Shown here: positions 8,885 to 17,683 of the stretch, piece by piece | How positions within the stretch are numbered: the stretch's first letter is position 1 | Layout of the letters: each line of letters begins with the position of its first letter | Source of the DNA: VXYL01 sp965243175 | Lineage (GTDB): Bacteria > Pseudomonadota > Gammaproteobacteria > Pseudomonadales > Azotimanducaceae | Direction of reading: 5' to 3' | NCBI GenBank assembly: GCA_965243175.1 | Contig: OZ251532.1 | Location: 2,976,001-3,040,000, forward strand | Length of the DNA stretch: 64,000 nt | Program-made: the position numbers and the translations under genes | Notes under the pieces: generated by a model | Database searches by the model: none | Seen by the model: only the letters and a program-made list of their open reading frames with translations | Told to the model about the DNA's origin: nothing

Positions 8885-10546
8885 GTGAACGGCTACGATC
8901 TGATCGCGCACTGCCTGAAGGCCGAGGGCGTTGCCTGGATGCCTTGCTTTCCCGCCAATCCGCTGATCGAAGCGGCGGCGCGGGTGGGGATTCGGCCGCT
9001 GGTGTTTCGCCAGGAGCGCGGCTGCATCAACGCCGCGGACGGCTACAGCCGGCAGACCCGGGGCGCGCCGCCGGGCGTCTTCGCGTCGCAGTCCGGGCCG
9101 GGGGTGGAGAACTCCTTCGGCGGCATCGCGCAGGCCTGGGGCGAAGCCGTGCCGATGGTGTTCCTGCCAGGCGGCGCAGGCATCAGCGGCTACGACGTGC
9201 AGCCGAACTTCTCGGCGACGAAGAACTACGCGTCGGTCACCAAGCTCGCGCTCTCCATCGACCGCATCGACCGTACCACCACGCAGATCAGACGCGCCTT
9301 CCACACCGCCCGCCAAGGCCGCCCCGGCCCCGTGCTCGTGGAAATGCACGGCGACGTGCTCGGCCAGGAGGCGCCCAGCGGCGCCGCCGAGAGCTACAAG
9401 CCCTCGACGACCATGCGCTCCATGCCCTCCCGAGGCGATGTGAAGGACGCCGTGAAGGCCCTGCTGAAGGCGGAACGCCCCGTCATCTGGGCAGGGCAGG
9501 GGGTGCTCTACGCCGATGCCTGCGCGGAACTTCGCGCCCTCGCCGAACTTGCGCAGATTCCGGTGATCACCACGATGCAGGGCAAGAGCGCGTTCCCGGA
9601 CGACCACCCCCTCGCGCTCGGTTCCGCCAACCGCACGGCGCCCAAGGCCGTGTTCAAGTGGCTCGGCCTGGCGGACGCGGTGCTCGCCATCGGCTCGGGC
9701 CTGACGCGCACCGGCTTCGGGCTGCCCATCCCGCCCGGCAAGTTCCTCATCCACTCCACCAGTTCGGCGGAGGACATCAACAAGGATTACAGCGCGGACA
9801 TCGGCCTCGTCGGCGATGCCAAGCTCACCCTCGACGCCCTGATCGACGAAGTGAAGGCGCAAGCCGGCGAGGACGGGCGAGCCGAAGACACCCGCACCGT
9901 CGAGGAGATCGCCGTCGCCAAGGCCAGCTGGCTCGCCGAGTGGACGCCGCTCCTGAACTCCGACGAGAAGCCCATCAACCCCTACCGCGTGATCCGCGAG
10001 ATCAACCGCCACATCGACCACGCCGAATCCGTCGTCACCCACGACGCCGGCAATCCCCGCGACCAGATCATGCCCTTCTACCACGCCGCGAAACCGCACG
10101 GCTACATCGGCTGGGGCAAGACCACCCACCTGGGCTACGGCATCCCCCTCGCCATCGGCGCCAAGATGTCGGCGCCGGAGAAGTTCTGCCTCAACTTCAT
10201 GGGCGATCTCGCCTTCGGCCACACCGGCATGGAAATCGAAACCGCCGTCCGCGCGCAGCTTCCCATCACCACCGTCGTCATCAACAACCTCACCATGGGC
10301 GGCTACGACGACAAGATGCCCGTGGCGATGGAACGCTACGGCGTCGGCAACCAGTCCGGCGACTACGCGGGTGTGGCCGAGGCGCTTGGCGCGAAGGCCA
10401 TCCACGTCGAAGACCCGGCCGGCATCGGCCCGGCGCTCGAAGTCGCCAAGCGCGCCAACGCCGAAGGCGAGGTGGCGATGATCGAGATCCGCACCCGCCA
10501 GGAGACCCGCTTCTCCACCTACCCGGACCTGCTGCGCCCCGCCTGA
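8885..10546 (+). CDS. Thiamine-diphosphate-dependent enzyme of the acetolactate synthase/decarboxylase family
   Basis: 553 residues with the three domains of the pyruvate-oxidase-like ThDP family. The N-terminal pyrimidine-binding domain carries the cofactor-activating glutamate at E44 (FRQERGC). A central Rossmann-like domain runs to about residue 340. The C-terminal diphosphate-binding domain has the metal motif beginning at D441 (GDLAFGHTGMEIE) and ending at INN. The usual GDG is GDL here. The start GTG 8885 is preceded by AAGGGGAG. It could be an acetolactate-synthase-like, benzoylformate-decarboxylase-like or oxalyl-CoA-decarboxylase-like enzyme; no small regulatory IlvN partner lies nearby, so biosynthetic acetolactate synthase is unlikely. 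Confidence 0.8.
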   Translation: MNGYDLIAHCLKAEGVAWMPCFPANPLIEAAARVGIRPLVFRQERGCINAADGYSRQTRGAPPGVFASQSGPGVENSFGGIAQAWGEAVPMVFLPGGAGISGYDVQPNFSATKNYASVTKLALSIDRIDRTTTQIRRAFHTARQGRPGPVLVEMHGDVLGQEAPSGAAESYKPSTTMRSMPSRGDVKDAVKALLKAERPVIWAGQGVLYADACAELRALAELAQIPVITTMQGKSAFPDDHPLALGSANRTAPKAVFKWLGLADAVLAIGSGLTRTGFGLPIPPGKFLIHSTSSAEDINKDYSADIGLVGDAKLTLDALIDEVKAQAGEDGRAEDTRTVEEIAVAKASWLAEWTPLLNSDEKPINPYRVIREINRHIDHAESVVTHDAGNPRDQIMPFYHAAKPHGYIGWGKTTHLGYGIPLAIGAKMSAPEKFCLNFMGDLAFGHTGMEIETAVRAQLPITTVVINNLTMGGYDDKMPVAMERYGVGNQSGDYAGVAEALGAKAIHVEDPAGIGPALEVAKRANAEGEVAMIEIRTRQETRFSTYPDLLRPA

Positions 10547-10708
10547 GGTTCACGCGATGCCCTATCCCACGGACAACACCCTGCGCGGCTTGGCAAGGGT
10601 CACCTTCCAAAACGAAATCCCGAACTGGGAGTTCGACCTGCGAGCCGTCCCGCCGGCGAAGACGTGGACGAGGTGAGCGACTGGCAGAGGCGCGGCGGCA
10701 GCCCGGCC

Positions 10709-10726
10709 GCGCGAGCAAGCTCGCGC
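10709..10726. repeat. Short hairpin repeat with GCGCGAG arms
   Basis: A perfect 7-base-pair stem (GCGCGAG/CTCGCGC) closes a CAAG loop. It lies at the 3' edge of the decayed PIN-like gene and resembles the palindromic repeats at 23.4 and 36.7-37.3 kb. It may belong to the same dispersed family or be a simple terminator-like hairpin. Confidence 0.4.
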
Positions 10727-11260
10727 CCTCTTTCGCAGCGCCGCGACGCTGGTCGGCGCGCCGCCTCTCGATGGCGAGCGCGACGGATTGCGTCGCCAGC
10801 GTGTGCGCGTCGCGCAGCACCTCTGCCAGGTTCTCGTCGACGTCGTAGGCGTTGAGCAGGCGCAGCGCCACGTCCGGCATGTTCACGCCGGAGGCGAGCC
10901 TGGCGCACAGGCCGTCCAGGACCGACTTGGCCTCTTCCATGTCCAGCGGGCGCAGACGGTCTGGCCAAGGCGACGCCAACGCCGCCGTCAGCGTGGCGAG
11001 ACGCCTCGCCCCAACGGTGGGCGGACAGGATGGCGTTGTCGGCGGTGACGAGAAGGCCGGAGTTCCGCCCGAAGTGGGTGGTGGCGAGGGCGTTCACCTC
11101 GAAGTGGTCGATGCTCCGTATGTTGTTGGTGATGATGACATCGGCGCCGTAGGCCAGCCCTTGCGCGATGATCTCCGCATCCGCGCTGCGCGCTATCTCT
11201 CCCACTTCGTTGAGGGAGGGAAAGCAGCGGAGGTTTGTTCGTCGGATAGCCCATGAGCGT
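10727..11260 (-). pseudogene. Decayed PIN-domain-like gene
   Basis: On the minus strand, one frame encodes a stretch typical of PIN-like nucleases (DAEIIAQGLAYGADVIITNN, then a segment around SGLLVTADNAI). The sense continues in a second frame from about 11010 as a helical tail (DMEEAKSVLDGLCARLASG and onward). No good start codon exists: the frame is closed by a stop near 11260, and the N-terminal acidic residues of a PIN domain are missing. The gene is therefore truncated at its 5' end and frameshifted at least once. No antitoxin partner is visible. The 70 bases after it and the about 95 bases before the fusion gene hold nothing else I can name. Confidence 0.5.
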
Positions 11261-11354
11261 CATCGTCGGTGGCGAACCGCCGCGAGTATAGCGCCGCCAC
11301 AGACCTGACAAGCGCCGAACGAGCGCCCTGTCGCGGGCGGCGCTGGGCGTTCGC

Positions 11355-13382
11355 CTATGTTGAAGGGAGCGTGTCGGCGTCCAGGTTCAGCCAGTGGCGT
11401 TCGGCCTCGCTGAGTTCGACTTGCAGCGCTTGCAGGGAGCCGCGGGTTTCCGCGAGGGTGCGCGGGCCGATGAGGGCGAAGCAGGGGAAGGGCTGGTTCA
11501 GGACGTAGGCGAGGGCGACTGCGATCGGCGACACGCCGCGTCGCCCGGCGAGTTCGACGGCGCGTTCTCGGCGGCGGAAGTTGTCCTCGGCGAACCAGCA
11601 GCGGCGTAGTTCGTCGTCGCTCGGCTGGTTGCCGAAGCCGGTGGCGACCTGGGAATCCGCGCCTTGGCGAACGGCGTCGAAGCGCGGCGTGAAGAAGCCG
11701 CGCGCCTGGCTCGACCAGGGGAAGAGCGGCATCTGCTCGGCCTTTAGCCACGCTCGCCAATCAGGCGTGGAGGCCGCCACGCAACCGCGCCACACCGGGT
11801 CCACCATGCGCGCCAGGCTGAAGTTGTTGGAGACCGCGGCGAAGGGCGAGAGGCCCTGCTTCGCGGCTGTGGCGTTGGCTTCCTGCACGCGCTGCAAGGG
11901 CCAGTTCGATGCGCCGAAGGCGCGGATGCGTCCACGGCGCTGTTCCGCGTTGAGGACGTCCAGCCACTCGTCCACGCCGACCTCCGCGTTGTCGCGGTGC
12001 AGGAAGTAGACGTCCACGTAGTCTGTTTGCAGGCGCTCCAAGGAAACGTCGAGCTGGCGCGAGACGTGCTCCGGGAAGTTCGCCGGGGTGTGGGCGCCCT
12101 TGCCGATCACCACCACCTCTTCGCGCACGCCGCGATTGGCCATCCACGCGCCGAGCAGGCTTTCCATGCGTCCGCCGCCGTAGATGTGCGCGGTGTCGAA
12201 GGTGTTGCCGGCGTACTCGAAGTAGTTGTCGAACATCACCGCGGCGTGCTTCGGCGTCGGCTGGTTGTCGCAGCCCATGACGAGTTTGGAGACGGGCTTC
12301 TCGATGCCTTCGACGCGCGCCTTGGTGATGGCGTTGCGGCGCACGGAAAGCGGCCGGCCGTGAACGGGAACCGTCTGCCGCTCGGCCTTCTCGAAATCGA
12401 AGTACACGCCAGCTGAGCGGCGCCACTGGTCTAGGGTTTGCGCTTGGCCGAGGCTGTCCTGCCATGTCATGTGGGGCGATTCGACTTCACCGGCCGCGAG
12501 CGCTGCGGCGACCGCATCGACTTCCAACACGTAGATGGGCTTGCCGTTGCCGCTGATGGTTTCGCGCTCGTCTTGGCGAACGAGGTCGAACGCCCAGGTG
12601 CCGTCGGGCCGATTGCCGAACCACGGCGTGGAAACGTGGATCGATCCCTTGGAACCGAAGATGCGCACGGTGTTGTCGAGGGAAAGCGACACCGCGGTGG
12701 AGACGCGGGCTATGGTTCCGCTTGGGAACTTCAGCAGCGCCGAAGCCCAGCGATCCGTTCCGGTCTCCCCCAGCGTGGCGAAACCGGCGATTTCGGTGGG
12801 TTCTTCGCCAGCGACAAGACGCGCCATGGACACCGGATAGCAACCGACGTCCATGATGCCGCCGCCGGCGAGTTCGTTGCTGTGCAGGCGGCTGTTCGGG
12901 TCGAAGGGCGATGCGAAGCCGTGGCTGGCGTCGATCTGCCGCACTTCGCCGATGGCGCCGTCGCGCACCAATTCGTGTACTTTGGCGGTCTGCGGGTGGG
13001 CGCGGTACATGAACGCTTCCATCAGGAAGCGCTGGTGGAAGGCGGCGGTTTCCACCATCGCCATCGCTTCCGGGTGGTTCACGCCCAGCGGCTTTTCGCA
13101 CAGCACCGCCTTGCCGGCTTCGAGCGCCTTGATGGTCCACTCGGCGTGCTGCGGATGCGGCGTGGAGACGTAGACCACCTGCACCGCCTCGTCCGCGAGC
13201 AGCGCGTCGTAGCTGCCGTGGGCGCGGATGCCGGGGCGGTTCAGGGCGAACGCATCCGCCGCCGCTTGGGTTCGGCTGCCGACCGCGACCAGTTCGGATG
13301 TTTCCGATTCCGCTATCGCGTCGGCCAGCTTGCCGGCGATTCGGCCCGTCGCCAAGATGCCCCAGCGCACAATCTCCGCCAT
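11355..13382 (-). CDS. Fusion of a Gfo/Idh/MocA dehydrogenase and an aldo/keto reductase
   Basis: 675 residues containing two oxidoreductases in one chain. Residues about 1-330 are a Gfo/Idh/MocA NAD(P)-dependent dehydrogenase with the nucleotide fold WGILATGRIA and the signature EKPLG, closest in look to dimeric dihydrodiol dehydrogenases. Residues about 345-675 form an aldo/keto reductase barrel with the tetrad elements FDTAHIY (Asp, Tyr), VVVIGKG (Lys) and VYFLHRDN (His). Both halves keep their key motifs, so both may be active, possibly passing a sugar-like keto intermediate between them. The gene is divergent from the cupin-aminotransferase operon. The substrate cannot be told from sequence. 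Confidence 0.85.
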   Translation of the reverse strand: MAEIVRWGILATGRIAGKLADAIAESETSELVAVGSRTQAAADAFALNRPGIRAHGSYDALLADEAVQVVYVSTPHPQHAEWTIKALEAGKAVLCEKPLGVNHPEAMAMVETAAFHQRFLMEAFMYRAHPQTAKVHELVRDGAIGEVRQIDASHGFASPFDPNSRLHSNELAGGGIMDVGCYPVSMARLVAGEEPTEIAGFATLGETGTDRWASALLKFPSGTIARVSTAVSLSLDNTVRIFGSKGSIHVSTPWFGNRPDGTWAFDLVRQDERETISGNGKPIYVLEVDAVAAALAAGEVESPHMTWQDSLGQAQTLDQWRRSAGVYFDFEKAERQTVPVHGRPLSVRRNAITKARVEGIEKPVSKLVMGCDNQPTPKHAAVMFDNYFEYAGNTFDTAHIYGGGRMESLLGAWMANRGVREEVVVIGKGAHTPANFPEHVSRQLDVSLERLQTDYVDVYFLHRDNAEVGVDEWLDVLNAEQRRGRIRAFGASNWPLQRVQEANATAAKQGLSPFAAVSNNFSLARMVDPVWRGCVAASTPDWRAWLKAEQMPLFPWSSQARGFFTPRFDAVRQGADSQVATGFGNQPSDDELRRCWFAEDNFRRRERAVELAGRRGVSPIAVALAYVLNQPFPCFALIGPRTLAETRGSLQALQVELSEAERHWLNLDADTLPST

Positions 13383-13480
13383 GCTTCCCGCTCCGCCAAT
13401 GACTGGATCGCATCATAGCGCCGCTGCGCTTGCGTTGCGGCTGCGGGTACACTTGGCGCAAAGGCATCGGAAAGGGCAAG

Positions 13481-13876
13481 GTGAGAGTCACGCGCTTCTA
13501 CACCACGCCGGAGGGCGGATCGGCCTTCGACGAGGTGGACATTCCGTTCGCCGAGGAATCCACGGACGCCTGGGGCAATCGGCTGCGCTTGAGCGCCCCG
13601 TTCGCTTCGCCAGCGGTGCGCCTGTTCGACGCGCCGGCGGGCGCGTTCCAGGACTGGCACAACGCGCCCCGCCGCCAGCTTTGCGTGATGCTGGGGGGCG
13701 TCTGGGAAGTGGGGACGACGGACGGCCAGAAGCGGCGCTGGCGAGCCGGAGAGATGTTTCTGCCGGACGACGTGGAAGGCCGGGGGCATACCAGCGAGGT
13801 GATCGAGGGGCCGGTGCGGATCGTCTTCGTGCCGCTGCCGGAGGAGTTGGACCTGTCGCGCTGGCGAGTCGCATGA
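13481..13876 (+). CDS. Small cupin-fold protein
   Basis: 131 residues forming a single cupin-like beta barrel. The core is QLCVMLGGVWEVGTTDGQ, then the turn WRAGEMFLPDDVEGRGHTSEV and a closing strand VRIVFVPLP. The histidine pattern is incomplete, with H in GHTSEV and none in the first motif where two are usual, so metal binding is uncertain. The start GTG 13481 follows AAAGGGCAAG. Its stop overlaps the start of the aminotransferase gene in an ATGA, implying coupled translation and a shared pathway. Confidence 0.65.
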   Translation: MRVTRFYTTPEGGSAFDEVDIPFAEESTDAWGNRLRLSAPFASPAVRLFDAPAGAFQDWHNAPRRQLCVMLGGVWEVGTTDGQKRRWRAGEMFLPDDVEGRGHTSEVIEGPVRIVFVPLPEELDLSRWRVA

Positions 13877-15120
13877 AGGAACAGACGGGCAAGAATCCGC
13901 CATGCGGCGTGGAGCAGTCGAACGTGCTCTACGCCCGCGCCAAGGCCGTGGTGCCGGGCGGTCTCTACGGCCACTTCGGCAGCGCCGTGCGCCCGGACGG
14001 CCCCAAGTTCTTCGGCAGCAGCGCCGGTTCGCGGTTCGTGGACGTGGACGGCAACGAATACGTCGACTACGTGTGCGGCTACGGCCCGAACATCCTCGGC
14101 TACGACCATCCGACGGTGGAAGCCGCAGTGCAGCGGGAGCAGCGCTTGGGCGGCGCCGTGAGCCTCGCGTCGCCGTTGCTGGTGGAGTTGGCGGAACGGC
14201 TGGTGGAAACGGTCGCCATCGCCGACTGGGCGGTCTTCGGCAAGAACGGCACCGACAGCACCGGCCTGGCGGCGATGATCGCCCGCGCCGCGACCGGCCG
14301 CGACAGGATTCTCAAGGTCGAAGGCGGCTACCACGGCGTCGCGCCGTGGATGCAGGCAGGACGCGCCGGCACCACTTCGGCGGATGGCGAAGGCGTGCTG
14401 ACGGTGCGGTGGAACGATGTTCAGGGCTTCGACGACGTGATCGCCGAGCACGGCAAGAACATCGCCTGCTTCATGTCTTCGCCGTACCACCACCCCGTTC
14501 TGGAGGACAACCAGATGCCTGCCGAGGGCTACTGGGCGCATGTCGAAACGGTCTGCCGCGCCAAGGGCATCGTGCTGATCGTGGACGACGTGCGCGCTGG
14601 CTTTCGCCTGCACCTGGCCGGCTCCAACGCCGCCTTCGGCTTCGCGCCCGACTTGATCTGCTTCGGCAAGGCCATCGCCAACGGCCACCCGCTGGCGGCG
14701 CTGGTGGGCACCGATGCGCTGAAGCAGGCGGCGAGCGAGGTGTTCTACACCGGCACGCAGTTCTACAGCGGCGCGCCGATGGCGGCCGCGCTCGCCACGA
14801 TGGATGAACTGGCGCAGGCGGACGCCCCGGCGCGGTTGCGCACGACGGGCGAGAAGCTGAACGCCGGGCTGGTGGAGGCCGCGAGCAACCACGGCTTCGA
14901 GCTGATCGCGTCCGGGCCGCCGGCGATGCCCTACTACCGCATCGCCAACGTGGACCGCGCGCTGCACATGGCGTGGATCGACGAGTGCGTTCGGCGCGGC
15001 GTCTACCTGCTCGGCTACCACAACCACTTCCTCTCGCTGGCGCATACCAGCGCCGATTTGGAACACACGTGGGAAGCTGCGGAGGCGGCGTTCAAGGCGC
15101 TCGCCGAGCAGCAGCGCTGA
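13873..15120 (+). CDS. Class III PLP-dependent aminotransferase, glutamate-1-semialdehyde aminomutase-like
   Basis: 415 residues of the class III aminotransferase fold. The phosphate-binding stretch is KNGTDSTGLAAMIARAATGR, and the PLP aspartate motif is VLIVDDVRAGFR. The Schiff-base lysine is K266 in ICFGKAIANG. It lacks the C-terminal motifs I would expect for tetrapyrrole HemL. Its position between a cupin and a MaoC-type dehydratase suggests a catabolic or specialised role, converting an amino acid or amine to a semialdehyde or isomer. The start ATG at 13873 overlaps the cupin stop. Confidence 0.8.
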   Translation: MKEQTGKNPPCGVEQSNVLYARAKAVVPGGLYGHFGSAVRPDGPKFFGSSAGSRFVDVDGNEYVDYVCGYGPNILGYDHPTVEAAVQREQRLGGAVSLASPLLVELAERLVETVAIADWAVFGKNGTDSTGLAAMIARAATGRDRILKVEGGYHGVAPWMQAGRAGTTSADGEGVLTVRWNDVQGFDDVIAEHGKNIACFMSSPYHHPVLEDNQMPAEGYWAHVETVCRAKGIVLIVDDVRAGFRLHLAGSNAAFGFAPDLICFGKAIANGHPLAALVGTDALKQAASEVFYTGTQFYSGAPMAAALATMDELAQADAPARLRTTGEKLNAGLVEAASNHGFELIASGPPAMPYYRIANVDRALHMAWIDECVRRGVYLLGYHNHFLSLAHTSADLEHTWEAAEAAFKALAEQQR

Positions 15121-15149
15121 TCCAACGGCATCGGAAACAGGAGAACGCA

Positions 15150-16253
15150 ATGGCGGACGCCTTGATCGAGACCATCGACGAGTTCGAGGCCGAGTACCGG
15201 AAGGGCATCGGCACGGTGCTGCCGCATCGCCCGGCGAAGGAGGCGAATCTCGACAACATCCGGCGCTTCGGCGACGGGGTGGGCGACTACAACCCGCTGT
15301 GGCGAGACGAACAGCACGCCGCCGCCAGCCGCTTCGGCATGATCACCGCGCCGCCGCCGTTCCTCTTCGCCGTCACCCTCGGCGTGGTGGCTGGCGAAAC
15401 CGGCGCCATCGACCGTCGCCGCGTCTCGACTCAGTACCTGCCGGTCAACTACGCCGGCGCGGAGATCGACTTCGTGCGCCCGATCTGGCTGAACGACCGG
15501 ATCACCGCCCAGGAGCAGGTCGGCGAGACGGTGCGCAAGCGCAGCGGGCGCATCGGCCCGATCAACTTCAACACCGGCCTCGTGACGTTCACCAACCAGC
15601 GCCGGGAAGTCGTCGCCACCGTCAAGACCTTGATGGCGCGCTACGAGAACACTGGACACACGCTGGAGTACGACCGAACGCCGGGCGGTGGCGAAGGCGC
15701 CTCGGCGGATGTGCTGGCGGAACCCGCCGACCCGCTGGTATGGGAGCGCGAACGACGCGGTGCCGACACCCGCTACTTCGAGGACGTCGCCGTCGGCGAG
15801 ACCGTGCCAACGCTGAAGAAGGGCACCTATTCCGTCACCGAACTCTTCCTGTTCACCCACGGCGTGCTCGGCACCGGCCGCAGTTCCCGCGCCGCCCTCG
15901 AAGCCGAAGACTCGGCCGACCTCGGCGGCGGCGGACGCTTCGACGCCGAACACGCCCGCAAGCGCCGCAACATGCCCGGCCAGTTCGACTACGGCCCGCA
16001 ACGGGTCTGCTGGCTGAGCCAGATCGTCACCGACTGGATGGGCGACGACGGCGCCTTGCGGAAGCTGCACGCCTCCATCCGCCACCCGAACGTGGTCGGC
16101 GACACCAACACCCTCCACGGCGAAGTGACGAACAAGCGCATAGCCGACGGCGAAGGGCTGGTGGAACTCAGTGTGCGCAACGAGAACCAGTCCGGCCTGG
16201 CCACCGCCTTCGCCACCGCAGTCGTGGCGCTGCCGCTGCGCGAAGCGGGGTGA
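15150..16253 (+). CDS. Double-hotdog MaoC/FAS1-type acyl dehydratase
   Basis: 367 residues with two hotdog domains. The first (about 1-170) resembles the FAS1-like dehydratase N-terminal domain, with NPLWRDEQHAAASRFGMITA corresponding to the D-x4-H hydratase motif region. The second begins near YFEDVAVGETVPTLKKGTYS and carries an incomplete version of the MaoC catalytic region. Such proteins hydrate or dehydrate enoyl- or 3-hydroxyacyl-CoA thioesters. It lies 29 bases after the aminotransferase, with AGGAGAA before the ATG. It converges on the PhyH gene, with only 26 bases between their stops. Confidence 0.75.
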   Translation: MADALIETIDEFEAEYRKGIGTVLPHRPAKEANLDNIRRFGDGVGDYNPLWRDEQHAAASRFGMITAPPPFLFAVTLGVVAGETGAIDRRRVSTQYLPVNYAGAEIDFVRPIWLNDRITAQEQVGETVRKRSGRIGPINFNTGLVTFTNQRREVVATVKTLMARYENTGHTLEYDRTPGGGEGASADVLAEPADPLVWERERRGADTRYFEDVAVGETVPTLKKGTYSVTELFLFTHGVLGTGRSSRAALEAEDSADLGGGGRFDAEHARKRRNMPGQFDYGPQRVCWLSQIVTDWMGDDGALRKLHASIRHPNVVGDTNTLHGEVTNKRIADGEGLVELSVRNENQSGLATAFATAVVALPLREAG

Positions 16254-16279
16254 AGGCCGCGCCGGCGGTTGCGGCCTGT

Positions 16280-17164
16280 TCAGCCGGCGGCGTGCTTGAA
16301 GTACCTCGTCGAGAGCGTGCGCTGGTTTTCGTAGATCGAGCCTTGGTGGCGTGCGGCTGGCAGCGGCATGCGCACCGGCACGTGTTCCAGGCGCGGTTGC
16401 AGCGTCGGTTGGCCGTGGACCATGCGGGCGTTGAAGTCGTCCAGATTCGTTAGGTTTTCGATGCCTGCCAGCGGCCAAGCGTCCGCCGCGGCGTACTCGA
16501 AGAACAGCACGCGGCGCTCGCGGTTGGAGAGGTTCAAGGCCGAACCGTGGACCAGCCGAGCGTGGTGGATGGTGACTGCCCCGGCTTTCGCGTGCAGTTC
16601 GCGGGCGCCGGTGACGTCGAGGCCAGCTCTCTCCACGTCGATGGCGCCGCAGAAGGCGCCGACGCTGTGGTGGTCGTGGACGGGGCCGCGATGGGAGCCC
16701 GGCAGCACGCGCAGCGGGCCGTTGTCGGCGTCCATGTCGTCCAGCAGGATGCCCACCGCCAGCACGCTCTGGTTGGTGTGCGGATAGAACGCCCAGTCCT
16801 GATGCCACTCCACCGGCGCGCCGTAGCTCGCCGACTTCATGTTCACCTTGCCGCCTGCCCGCAGGCGGATGTCGGCGCCGATCAAGGGTTCGAGCGCGGC
16901 CATGATGCAGGCGTGGGCGGCCAGCTCGCGGTAGAAGGGGTGCGCCAGATGCGGGCGCTTGATGCGGCGCACCCGCGGCGCCGTGGGCGTGTGCGAGGCT
17001 TCGAGGTCGAGAATCTCCGTGTGGTCTTCGACGCCTTGGGCGCTGGCGACGATGGCGTCCGTGACGGTGCGCAGTTCGGCGAGCGTTTCGGGTTCGAGAA
17101 GATTCTCCACGACGACGTAGCCGTCGCTGCGGTACTGGGCGATCTGCGCTTCGCTTAGCGGCAT
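16280..17164 (-). CDS. Phytanoyl-CoA dioxygenase (PhyH) family protein
   Basis: 294 residues of the Fe(II)/2-oxoglutarate dioxygenase family. The iron triad is visible as H121 and D123 (WHQDW) and H206 (LVHGSAL). PhyH-family enzymes hydroxylate varied substrates, including acyl-CoAs, ectoine and natural products, and this one's substrate is unknown. The ATG at 17164 follows GGGAACGAGG. It lies 82 bases after the DUF971 gene on the same strand and could be read from the hslVU transcript. Its convergent neighbour is a MaoC-type dehydratase. Confidence 0.85.
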   Translation of the reverse strand: MPLSEAQIAQYRSDGYVVVENLLEPETLAELRTVTDAIVASAQGVEDHTEILDLEASHTPTAPRVRRIKRPHLAHPFYRELAAHACIMAALEPLIGADIRLRAGGKVNMKSASYGAPVEWHQDWAFYPHTNQSVLAVGILLDDMDADNGPLRVLPGSHRGPVHDHHSVGAFCGAIDVERAGLDVTGARELHAKAGAVTIHHARLVHGSALNLSNRERRVLFFEYAAADAWPLAGIENLTNLDDFNARMVHGQPTLQPRLEHVPVRMPLPAARHQGSIYENQRTLSTRYFKHAAG

Positions 17165-17246
17165 CCCTCGTTCCCTGGCGCAACTCGATTGCATTGTCTC
17201 ACGTTCGCGCCCGAGCGCGTTGAGGTGCCAACCGTCGTTCGGAGCG

Positions 17247-17645
17247 CTACGGCTTCGCGTTCGGCGACCACTGGCCGACGCGGCCCAGCGGAATGGCCGG
17301 CAGCCGCGAGGCGTTTTTCTCTTCGAGTTCCGCCAGATAGCGCTCCCAGTACTGCTGCTGGTTGGCGGCGAGATCGCGCAGGAAGGCCCACGAGTAGATT
17401 CCCGTGTCGTGGCCGTCGTCGAAGACGATGCGGATGGCGTAGTTCCCGACCGGCTCGATGGCGGTGACGGCGACGTGCTTCTTGCCGGTTTGCAGCACCC
17501 GTTCGGCGTCGCTGTGGCCACGCACTTCCGCCGATGGCGAGTAGACGCGCAGCAGTTCGGCGGGCAGCAGCGCTGGCTCTTCGCTGGCGTAGGCGAGTTC
17601 CAGCGTCTTTGACGCTCGGTGGTAGGTGATGCCGGTTGGGTTCAC
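17247..17645 (-). CDS. DUF971 / gamma-butyrobetaine-hydroxylase-like N-terminal domain protein
   Basis: 132 residues matching the DUF971 domain: an SPSAEVRGHS loop, then a strand pair around AIRIVFDDGHDTGIYSW and the helix LRDLAANQQQYW. The fold is the small N-terminal domain of gamma-butyrobetaine hydroxylases, here standing alone. In many proteobacteria this gene directly follows hslU, exactly as here with a 38-base gap, which supports the call. The start is GTG 17645 without a strong ribosome-binding site, which may mean read-through coupling from hslU. Its role is not established; a link to protein quality control or iron-sulfur biology would be inference. Confidence 0.85.
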   Translation of the reverse strand: MNPTGITYHRASKTLELAYASEEPALLPAELLRVYSPSAEVRGHSDAERVLQTGKKHVAVTAIEPVGNYAIRIVFDDGHDTGIYSWAFLRDLAANQQQYWERYLAELEEKNASRLPAIPLGRVGQWSPNAKP

Positions 17646-17683
17646 GGATGTGTACGTTGACGAACGCCCTTGCCGCCGAGCCG

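Noticed and set aside
10557..10676. Possible 39-codon gene after the ThDP enzyme
   Set aside because: It starts 8 bases after the stop of the previous gene, but it has no recognisable motif and no good ribosome-binding site, and it could be chance or a gene remnant.
15015..17183. Minus-strand frame of 722 codons through the dehydratase and PhyH genes
   Set aside because: It is a shadow; the PhyH gene itself uses another minus-strand frame and the MaoC-type gene lies on the plus strand.
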